A stretch of 19,691 bases of DNA from the NCBI GenBank assembly GCA_002404115.1, contig DHJB01000069.1, forward strand, positions 37,301-56,991. The letters run 5' to 3'. Below, one piece after another: positions 14,059 through 19,691 of the stretch. A program made the position numbers and the translations under genes. The notes beneath the pieces were generated by a model. That model was not told the origin of the DNA. It worked only from the letters and a program-made list of their open reading frames with translations, and did not search any database. The first letter of the stretch is position 1. Each line of letters starts with the position of its first letter. The DNA comes from Microbacteriaceae bacterium UBA4731 (GTDB lineage Bacteria; Actinomycetota; Actinomycetes; Actinomycetales; Microbacteriaceae).

Positions 14059-15244
14059 CGCCGACCGCGAGCCCGTGCTCGTGCTCGGTCGCCGCACCGC
14101 CTTTGGCCGCCCGAACGGCATCCTGGGCCGGCTGACAGCGGAGAAGCTGCTCGCCCCGGTGCTGGCCGCCGTGGTCGCCGACAGCGGCGTGGCCGCCGGG
14201 CGGATCGACGACGTGATCATCGGCAACGCCGTCGGCGGCGGCGGGAATGTGGCCCGGCTCGCCGCGCTGGAGGCCGGCTTCCCGGTGACGGTGCCTGGCC
14301 TGACCATCGACCGGCAGTGCGGTTCGGGGCTGGAGGCGATCGTGTTGGCCTGCCGGCTCATCGCAGCGGGCGCCGGGGACCTCTACCTGGCCGGCGGCGT
14401 GGAGAGTTGCAGCACGGCGCCGCTGCGCGCGCAGCGGCTGAGTTCGACACCGGGGAACCCGGACTTCTTCGAGCGGGTGCGGTTCGCCCCCGACGCGGTC
14501 GGCGACCCGGACATGGGCGTCGCGGCCGAGAACGTGGCCGAGCGCTTCGGGATCTCCCGGGAGCGCCAGGATGCGTTCGCCCTGCGAAGCCACCGGCTGG
14601 CCCTTGCCGCGGCGGACTCCGGCTCCCTCGCCGAGGAGATCGTGCCGATTGCCACGTTTGCCGGGCCGGCCGATGCCGACGAAGGCCCCCGCCGCACCCT
14701 GACGGCCGGCCTGCTGCGCCGGTTCCCGCCCGCCTTCCGGCCCGACGGGTCGGTCACCGCCGGCAACTCCTGCGCCGACGCTGACGGCGCCGTCGTCGTG
14801 CTCGTCACCAATCGGGGAACGGCGGACCAACTCGGGATCCCCGGGTACCTCCGCTTCGTCGATGCGGCCGTCGCCGGCACCGACCCGAATCTGCTCGGCA
14901 TCGCCGGGGCGGAGGCCGGGCGCACGCTGCTGGTGAGTCAGGGCGTGAGCGGCGCCGACCTCGCACGCGTCGAGTTCAACGAGGCCTTCGCGGCCCAGGT
15001 GCTCGCGTCCCTGGACATCCTGGGCGTGCCGGAGGACCACGCCAATCTCCAGGGCGGGGGCCTCGCGGTGGGGCATCCGTTCGGCGCGAGCGGCGCGCTC
15101 CTGGTGTTGCGGGTCCTTCAGCAGTGCCGGAACGCGGCCGAGCCGGGAGACCTCAGCCTGACCGCCGTCAGCATTGCCGGCGGCCTCGGCGTCGCCGCTC
15201 TCTGGCGGTGGGAGGGCGTCGCCCGGATGGACAGCAAAACCTGA
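14033..15244 (+). CDS. Thiolase-family protein (acetyl-CoA acyltransferase-like) with altered second active-site Cys
   Basis: A 403-residue thiolase-fold protein. The acyl-accepting cysteine is C96 in DRQCGSGLEAI, and the catalytic His is H348 in LAVGHPFGASGA. The NEAF motif is present (EFNEAFAAQVLASL). Where thiolases usually have C-x-G-G-G-x-G near the C-terminus, this one reads SIAGGLG, placing Ser380 where the base-catalyst Cys should be. This may change or abolish Claisen condensation/thiolysis. ATG 14033 gives a 26-base overlap with the ligase; GTG 14039 is possible. The N-terminal strand VLVLGRRTAFGRPNG is a normal thiolase opening. It is the last gene of the methyltransferase-ligase-thiolase cluster and faces the 88-aa gene convergently. 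Confidence 0.91.
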   Translation: MPVSHPSLSADREPVLVLGRRTAFGRPNGILGRLTAEKLLAPVLAAVVADSGVAAGRIDDVIIGNAVGGGGNVARLAALEAGFPVTVPGLTIDRQCGSGLEAIVLACRLIAAGAGDLYLAGGVESCSTAPLRAQRLSSTPGNPDFFERVRFAPDAVGDPDMGVAAENVAERFGISRERQDAFALRSHRLALAAADSGSLAEEIVPIATFAGPADADEGPRRTLTAGLLRRFPPAFRPDGSVTAGNSCADADGAVVVLVTNRGTADQLGIPGYLRFVDAAVAGTDPNLLGIAGAEAGRTLLVSQGVSGADLARVEFNEAFAAQVLASLDILGVPEDHANLQGGGLAVGHPFGASGALLVLRVLQQCRNAAEPGDLSLTAVSIAGGLGVAALWRWEGVARMDSKT

Positions 15245-15255
15245 GGCAAATGCTC

Positions 15256-15312
15256 CCGGCGCAGCCCTGGCGCCACGGCCATGATCGGGCTTGCCGGGAC
15301 GCCAGGCGCCGG
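15256..15312. terminator. Inverted repeat between convergent genes, candidate bidirectional terminator
   Basis: CCGGCG (15256-15261) and CCTGGCG (15266-15272) on the left pair with CGCCAGG (15300-15306) and CGCCGG (15307-15312) on the right, with a four-base bulge and a 27-base loop. It starts 11 bases after the thiolase stop and lies downstream of the minus-strand 88-aa gene. No T-run follows on either strand, as is usual in high-GC actinobacteria. Confidence 0.5.
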
Positions 15313-15351
15313 CTCGTGTCACCGGCGTGACGGAGGCGGCCAGATCAGGTC

Positions 15352-15367
15352 CGACTGGATCCAGTCG
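15352..15367. repeat. 16-bp perfect palindrome beside the 88-aa gene stop
   Basis: CGACTGGATCCAGTCG is its own reverse complement. On the minus strand its GACTGGATC half repeats the last three sense codons (Asp-Trp-Ile) of the gene ending at 15370, separated by the stop codon and three more bases. It may be a small local duplication. Function unknown. Confidence 0.7.
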
Positions 15368-15369
15368 CG

Positions 15370-15636
15370 CTAGATCCAGTCGTCGTCGTCGTCGACCGTG
15401 ACGGACGGCTGCGTGATGGTGGCGCTGTCCTCGCCCGGGTGGTACCTGATCACGGTGCCGTCGTCGAGCTGAATGACGGGCTTGGACTCCAGCCAGGTCA
15501 GCGTCCAGCGCCAGGCGCTGGTGTCCTCGCCCACGGCGTCGAGCTCCTCTTCGACCGCCCTGACGGCGATCTCGACCACGTGCGGCAGCCCGGCGGGCAG
15601 CGGGGCGCCGATGGGCCAGCGTGTTCCGAGTTGCAT
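15370..15636 (-). CDS. Conserved-looking small acidic protein of unknown function (88 aa)
   Basis: An 88-residue cytoplasmic protein without signal peptide or membrane segment. The middle contains SAWRWTLTWLESKPVIQLDDGTVIRYHPG, a hydrophobic beta-rich stretch, and the C-terminus is strongly acidic (VTVDDDDDWI). I do not recognise a family. It starts 8 bases downstream of the GNAT stop on the same strand, so it is probably the third gene of a valS-GNAT transcript. Codon use matches that of its neighbours. No strong Shine-Dalgarno is visible before ATG 15636 (AGGCCGGA at best), fitting translation coupled to the upstream gene. Function cannot be inferred. Confidence 0.75.
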   Translation of the reverse strand: MQLGTRWPIGAPLPAGLPHVVEIAVRAVEEELDAVGEDTSAWRWTLTWLESKPVIQLDDGTVIRYHPGEDSATITQPSVTVDDDDDWI

Positions 15637-15644
15637 GGTCCGGC

Positions 15645-16091
15645 CTAGAGCTCGATCTCGTAGGTGACCCAGTCGGTGCGGGTGCCGACCTGGTCGTACA
15701 ACTTCTGCGCCGTCTCGTTGTCGGCGGCCGTGAGCAACTGGATCTGCTTGAGGTGGTGCTCGCCCGCGTACCCCTTGGCGAAGTCGATCAGCGCCCGTCC
15801 AACGCCGGTGTTGCGCGCATCCTGCATCACGAACAGGTCGTCGAGGAACAGCCCCATGTCGGCGGTGAGCGTGCGCGGGTACGTGCGGTAGTGTGCGAAA
15901 CCGATGAAGTCGCCGGCATCGTTGACCGCGACGGCTCCATCGAGGTCATGGTTCTTGTCGATGATCCAGCTCCACACGCGGAGGGCCTTCTCGTCGGTCA
16001 ACTCACTCTTGTAGAACTCGCTGTACCCCTCGAAGAGACCCAGCCATGAAAAGAAATCCTTGTCGCCCAGCGATCGTACCTGTACTGACAT
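15645..16091 (-). CDS. GNAT-family N-acetyltransferase
   Basis: A 148-residue acetyltransferase. The acetyl-CoA pyrophosphate-binding motif A is seen as DDLFVMQDARNTGVGRALIDFA, with R93-x-x-G96-x-G98-R99 in the Q/R-x-x-G-x-G/A pattern. Motif B follows near ETAQKLYDQVGTR, a typical GNAT C-terminal strand-helix where a Tyr could act as general acid. The N-terminal half (FSWLGLFEGYSEFYKSELTD) resembles GNATs that acetylate amines or amino-acid-like substrates, but the substrate is unknown. The start at 16091 lies 9 bases after the valS stop, with AGGGGAA as ribosome-binding site overlapping that stop, so it is co-transcribed with valS. Confidence 0.9.
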   Translation of the reverse strand: MSVQVRSLGDKDFFSWLGLFEGYSEFYKSELTDEKALRVWSWIIDKNHDLDGAVAVNDAGDFIGFAHYRTYPRTLTADMGLFLDDLFVMQDARNTGVGRALIDFAKGYAGEHHLKQIQLLTAADNETAQKLYDQVGTRTDWVTYEIEL

Positions 16092-16100
16092 ACGGTTCCC

Positions 16101-18683
16101 CTAACTCTCCGGCACCGTGGCAAGCACGATGCTTGTCACAGCCAACTCGTCCCCGTCGACAAATGTCAATTCGGCGATCCGACCCACTGCTTTGAGGTCA
16201 GCGGCGGCCTGCGCGAGCAGGTCAACCTCTGACGTCATTCCGCTAATTACAGCAGATGTCACGGCAGACTTCTGTGAAGCCTTCGCATCGGTCTTGGCGC
16301 GGCGGATGCCCGTGAGCGCGCGGCTGGCCAGATCGAGCAGCGCGATGTCTCCGTCGGCGCCGGCCGAGAGGTCGTCGGCGACGGGCCAGGATGCCGTGTG
16401 CACCGATCCGTAATTCGACCAGGACCAGGCTTCTTCGGTGGCGAACGGCACGAACGGTGCGAACAGGCGCAGCAGCGTCGACAGCGCAGTGCGCAGGGCG
16501 GCGACGGCCGAGGCCTGCGCCGGGCCGGCCTCGCCGTAGGCGCGTTCCTTGACCAGTTCGAGGTAGTCGTCGCAGAAGGTCCAGAAGAAACTCTCCGTGG
16601 TTTCCAGCGCACGGGCGTGGTCGTAGCCCTCGAACGCCGTGGTCGCCTGCGCGACGACGGCGGCGAGGCCGGCGAGCATGCTCCGGTCGACGGGCTCGGT
16701 GACGGGTGCGTCAGCCTCGCCCTCGAAGGCGAGGATGAACTTGGAGGCGTTCAGGATCTTGATCGCCAGGCGGCGGCCGATCTTGATCTGGGTGGGGTTC
16801 ATCGGGTCGAACGCGGCGTCGGTGCCGAGCCTCGACGACGCAGCCCAGTACCGCACGGCGTCGGAGCCGTGCTGCTCCAGCATCCCGGCCGGGGTGACCA
16901 CGTTGCCCTTGGACTTGGACATCTTCTTGCGGTCCGGATCGACGATGAAGCCGGAGAGTGCCGCGTGCTGCCACGGCGACATCCCGTGCTCGAGTTCCGA
17001 ACGCAGGAGCGTCGAGAAGAGCCAGGTGCGGATGATGTCCTGCCCCTGCGGGCGCAGGGAGTACGGGTAGACGAGGTCGAACAGGTCGGGGTCGCGCTCC
17101 CAGCCGCCGGCGAGCTGCGGCGTGAGCGAGGAGGTGGCCCAGGTGTCCATCACGTCGACCTCGCCGACGAATCCGTTGGCCTGGCCGCGCTGGTCCTCGG
17201 TGTAGCCGGGCGCGGTCTCGGAGGACGGGTCGACCGGGAGCAGCTCGCGGGTGGCGAGGACCGGCGCGTCGAAGAGGGGGTTCGCGTCGCCATCCAGCGG
17301 GTACCAGACGGGGAGAGGCACCCCGAAGAAGCGCTGGCGGGAGACGAGCCAGTCGCCGGTGAGGCCGTTGACCCAGTTCTCGTACCGCACCCGCATGAAC
17401 TCCGGGTGCCACTCGAGGTCGGTGCCGTGAGCGATCAGGCGGGCCCGCAGCTTCTCGTCGCGTGCCCCGTTGCGGATGTACCACTGCCGGGTGGAGACGA
17501 TCTCGAGGGGCTTGTCGCCCTTTTCGAAGAACTTCACCGCGTGCACGATCGGCTTGGGCTCGCCGATGAGGTCGCCGCTGGCCTTGAGGAGCTCGACGAC
17601 GGCCTGCTTGGCGGAGAACACGGTCTTCCCGGCCAGCTGCGCGTAGGCGGCCTGGCCGGACTCGGAGGTGATGGCCTCTGGCGCGTCGGCGATGATCCGG
17701 CCGTCGAAGCCCATGATGGCGCGGTTGGGCAGGGAGAGCTCACGCCACCAGACCACGTCGGTCACGTCGCCGAAGGTGCAGATCATGGCGATTCCGCTGC
17801 CCTTGTCCTTCTGCGCGAGGTGATGCGCGAGGATCGGCACCTCCACGTCGAACAGCGGGGTGCGCACGGTCGTGCCGAACAGGTGCTTGTAGCGTTCGTC
17901 ATCCGGATGCGCCACCAGGGCGACGCAGGCGGGCAGGAGTTCGGGGCGGGTCGTCTCGATCTCGATCGCCCCGCCGTCCGGCTTGTGGAAGGCGACCCGG
18001 TGGTAGGCGGCCGGCACGTCCTTGTCTTCGAGCTCGGCCTGGGCGACAGCGGTGCGGAAGGTCACGTCCCAGAGGGTCGGCGCCATGGCCTGGTAGGCCT
18101 CGCCGCGCTCGACGTTGCCGAGGAACGCCAGCTGGGAGGTGGCCAGCGAGTCCGGGCCGATCGTGCGGTAGGTCTGGGTCCAGTCGACGCTCAGGCCCAG
18201 GGTGCGCCAGAGGGCCTCGAACTGCTTCTCGTCTTCGATCGTGAGCCGCTCGCACAGTTCGATGAAGTTGCGGCGGCTGATCGGCAGCTGGTCGGCGGCC
18301 TTGGTGCTCTTGCCGTCGCCGCCTTCGAACGGCGGGACGAAGTCCGGGGTGTACTTCAGCGACGGGTCGCAGCGCACGCCGTAGTAGTTCTGCACGCGGC
18401 GCTCAGTGGGGAGGCCGTTGTCGTCCCAGCCCATCGGGTAGAAGACGGTCTTGCCGAGCATCCGCTGGAAGCGGGCGATGACATCCGTGTGGGTGTACGA
18501 GAACACGTGTCCGATGTGCAGCGATCCGGACGCCGTGGGCGGGGGAGTGTCGATGGAGTAGATGTTCTCGCGCGTCGCGGACGAACGGTCGAAGCGGTAG
18601 GTGCCGGCCTCTTCCCAGCTGCCGCCCCACTTGGTTTCGAGTCCTTCGAGGGCTGGCTTGTCCGGAACGCTGGCGGCGGTCAT
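16101..18683 (-). CDS. valS: Valyl-tRNA synthetase
   Basis: A 860-residue class I aminoacyl-tRNA synthetase that charges tRNA-Val. The HIGH signature is H56-I-G-H59 within PTASGSLHIGHV, and KMSKS is K587-S591 in KKMSKSKGN. The CP1 editing domain (about 190-330) includes IEIETTRPELLPACVALVAH. The segment MGWDDNGLPTERRVQNYYG and the lack of a C-terminal coiled-coil arm resemble the type 2 (archaeal-like) group of ValRS more than the E. coli type. The start is set at ATG 18683, which has GGAGA 5 bases upstream; an in-frame ATG at 18710 would include the promoter's -10 region and lacks a ribosome-binding site. The gene is first in a minus-strand group with the GNAT and 88-aa genes. Confidence 0.97.
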   Translation of the reverse strand: MTAASVPDKPALEGLETKWGGSWEEAGTYRFDRSSATRENIYSIDTPPPTASGSLHIGHVFSYTHTDVIARFQRMLGKTVFYPMGWDDNGLPTERRVQNYYGVRCDPSLKYTPDFVPPFEGGDGKSTKAADQLPISRRNFIELCERLTIEDEKQFEALWRTLGLSVDWTQTYRTIGPDSLATSQLAFLGNVERGEAYQAMAPTLWDVTFRTAVAQAELEDKDVPAAYHRVAFHKPDGGAIEIETTRPELLPACVALVAHPDDERYKHLFGTTVRTPLFDVEVPILAHHLAQKDKGSGIAMICTFGDVTDVVWWRELSLPNRAIMGFDGRIIADAPEAITSESGQAAYAQLAGKTVFSAKQAVVELLKASGDLIGEPKPIVHAVKFFEKGDKPLEIVSTRQWYIRNGARDEKLRARLIAHGTDLEWHPEFMRVRYENWVNGLTGDWLVSRQRFFGVPLPVWYPLDGDANPLFDAPVLATRELLPVDPSSETAPGYTEDQRGQANGFVGEVDVMDTWATSSLTPQLAGGWERDPDLFDLVYPYSLRPQGQDIIRTWLFSTLLRSELEHGMSPWQHAALSGFIVDPDRKKMSKSKGNVVTPAGMLEQHGSDAVRYWAASSRLGTDAAFDPMNPTQIKIGRRLAIKILNASKFILAFEGEADAPVTEPVDRSMLAGLAAVVAQATTAFEGYDHARALETTESFFWTFCDDYLELVKERAYGEAGPAQASAVAALRTALSTLLRLFAPFVPFATEEAWSWSNYGSVHTASWPVADDLSAGADGDIALLDLASRALTGIRRAKTDAKASQKSAVTSAVISGMTSEVDLLAQAAADLKAVGRIAELTFVDGDELAVTSIVLATVPES

Positions 18684-18696
18684 GGTTCTCCGATTC

Positions 18697-18725
18697 GATA
18701 TATGCGGCACCGTGTCGATGGTGAA
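18697..18725 (-). promoter_or_regulatory. Candidate valS promoter
   Basis: On the minus strand TTCACC (complement of 18720-18725) is followed after 17 bases by TATATC (complement of 18697-18702). The -10 box is in a small AT-rich island, 13 bases ahead of the chosen ATG, which argues against translation starting at 18710. Confidence 0.5.
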
Positions 18726-18780
18726 GTGCCTGAATGCTGGGGCGATCCCAGGTTCCCAATCTATCGGAGCCCGTCCGGCA

Positions 18781-18843
18781 CCGCGAAACTGCAGTTGTGC
18801 GCGCTAAAACGCGTCCATAACGACCACGAGTGCAGTTTCGCGG
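18781..18843. repeat. 63-bp palindromic repeat, copy C
   Basis: Third copy, with the same length and the same left outer arm (CCGCGAAACTGCAGTTGTG). Arms pair at 21 of 26 positions; the outer 13 bases pair perfectly with the right end (TGCAGTTTCGCGG). The centre AAACGCGTCCA has the orientation of copy B, opposite to copy A. It lies 11 bases beyond the stop of the ABC ATPase gene and upstream of the valS promoter, so it is placed to form a 3' hairpin separating the two transcripts. The rest of the 171-base gap shows only the valS promoter. Confidence 0.94.
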
Positions 18844-18854
18844 GGGGAGAGAGA

Positions 18855-19691
18855 TCAGGGGAGGCGCGGCACGGCGTCGAGCAGGCGGCGGGTGTACGGA
18901 TGCTCCGGCGCGGTGAACACGCGGCGGGTGGCGCCGGTCTCCACGATGCGGCCGTCCTGCATCACGGCGACCTGGTCGCTGACGTGCTGGATCACGCCGA
19001 GGTCGTGCGAGATGAAAAGCAGGCTCAGCGCCAGGTCGCGCTGGAGGTCGTCGAGCAGGTCGAGCACCTGCGCCTGCACGCTCACGTCGAGCGCGGAGAC
19101 CGGCTCGTCGCAGATCAGGATCTCCGGCCGGCTCGCCAGCGCCCGGGCGATGCCCACGCGCTGCCGCTGGCCGCCCGACAGCTCGAGTGGTCGCCGCGCG
19201 AGCACCGTGCTCGCCAACCCCACCGAGTCGAGCAGCTCGGCGACGCGGTGTGTCGGCGCCGCCCCGATCCTCCCCCGGGGGCCCGCGACCGCGGCGCGCA
19301 GGATGTCGCCGACGTTCAGCCGGGGGTCGAACGATCCGAGGGCGTCCTGGTAGACCGCGCCGACGGATGCCCGGAGCGGCCGCCTGGCCTTCTCGGCCAC
19401 CGTGCTCCACGACTGGCCGAGCACGCGCACCTCGCCAGCGTCAGGGGCGCTCAGCGCGAGCGCCAGCCGTGCCGTCGTGGTCTTGCCGGAGCCGGACTCG
19501 CCGACGATGCCGAGGGTCGTGCCGCGCTCGAGCCGGAAGGAGACCTCGTCGACCGCCAGCTGCCGGCGGCCGTCGGGTCTCTTGAACCCCTTGACCAGGC
19601 CGATGGCCTCGAGCACGACGGGGCGGCCGGCGCCGGCAGGCACAGCGTCGGGAGGCACGGCGGCGGGCTGCAGTGCGGGCTGCAGTGCGGG
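18855..19691 (-). CDS. Peptide/nickel-type ABC transporter ATP-binding domain (DppF/OppF-like), 5' end outside window
   Basis: An ATPase domain that powers uptake of oligopeptides or similar substrates. It shows Walker A GESGSGKTT (near 19475-19505), the signature LSGGQRQRVGIARAL (near 19155-19185), Walker B LICDEPVSALD (near 19085-19118), the switch His in FISHD, and a C-terminal EHPYTRRLLDAVPRLP typical of the oligopeptide subfamily. The frame is open to the right edge. A GTG at 19658 is possible, but upstream residues read as a Pro-Ala-Leu-Gln linker without a stop or good start, suggesting that this is the second half of a fused double-ATPase (DppD-DppF) protein. The stop is at 18855-18857, 11 bases before repeat C. 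Transport substrate is unknown. Confidence 0.9.
   Translation of the reverse strand, partial: PALQPALQPAAVPPDAVPAGAGRPVVLEAIGLVKGFKRPDGRRQLAVDEVSFRLERGTTLGIVGESGSGKTTTARLALALSAPDAGEVRVLGQSWSTVAEKARRPLRASVGAVYQDALGSFDPRLNVGDILRAAVAGPRGRIGAAPTHRVAELLDSVGLASTVLARRPLELSGGQRQRVGIARALASRPEILICDEPVSALDVSVQAQVLDLLDDLQRDLALSLLFISHDLGVIQHVSDQVAVMQDGRIVETGATRRVFTAPEHPYTRRLLDAVPRLP
19665..19691. repeat. 12-bp tandem repeat in the ABC ATPase linker
   Basis: The unit GGGCTGCAGTGC occurs twice in a row and a third copy may begin at the window edge (GGG). In the minus-strand frame it encodes repeated Pro-Ala-Leu-Gln and keeps the frame (12 bases). This is expected for a flexible linker between two domains. 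Confidence 0.75.

Noticed and set aside
13174..15322. Minus-strand open frames of 179 and 426 residues opposite ligase and thiolase
   Set aside because: They are opposite genes with intact catalytic motifs and have no recognisable features or initiation signals.
18684..18710. Longer valS beginning at ATG 18710
   Set aside because: The extra nine residues cover the -10 box and the ribosome-binding site of the better start, and no Shine-Dalgarno precedes 18710.

Overview
The window looks like chromosomal DNA of a high-GC actinobacterium, most likely a member of the Microbacteriaceae. The reasons are the strong G/C preference at third codon positions, CUT1 sugar-transport genes without their own ATPase, leaderless-looking promoters with TAG-type -10 boxes directly before ATG, and a marked liking for the hexamer GGATGC/GCATCC. 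No tRNA, rRNA, CRISPR array, transposase, phage gene or origin was seen. There is no gene-free stretch over 300 bases apart from the decayed segment at 631-1009, which holds a pseudogene, a repeat, a promoter and an operator.

Layout. 1-630 is the 3' part of clpX. It is followed by the wreck of an LD-carboxypeptidase (S66) gene that ends at a 63-bp palindromic repeat (copy A, 871-933). Next comes a seven-gene plus-strand cluster (1010-9670): a ROK-family repressor, two CUT1 permeases, a sugar-binding lipoprotein, a GH15 and a GH31 alpha-glucosidase, and a nucleotidyltransferase-like protein. Most junctions are ATGA or short overlaps, and a 22-bp AT-rich palindrome ahead of the regulator is the likely operator. 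The cluster reads as a regulated system for importing short alpha-glucosides, probably isomalto-oligosaccharides, and hydrolysing them inside the cell. It ends at repeat copy B (9631-9693).

Copy B is shared with a convergent M3 oligopeptidase gene (9665-11746, minus), and both genes take their last residues and stop codons from the repeat. A 50-bp divergent region with two mirror-placed -10 boxes separates the peptidase from a SAM methyltransferase, an acyl-CoA ligase-like enzyme and an unusual thiolase (11797-15244, plus). These three are tightly packed and probably one transcript. A convergent intergenic hairpin region follows. Then comes a minus-strand group transcribed leftward: valS, a GNAT acetyltransferase and an acidic 88-aa protein. 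Repeat copy C (18781-18843) separates the valS promoter from the 3' end of a peptide-type ABC ATPase that runs off the right edge.

The most unusual element is the 63-bp repeat: three copies about 9 kb apart, identical in length, all just past gene ends, with a conserved G-G mismatch and a core that is inverted in one copy. Also worth a second look are the thiolase with Ser in place of the second catalytic Cys, its ligase partner, and the nucleotidyltransferase at the end of the sugar operon.
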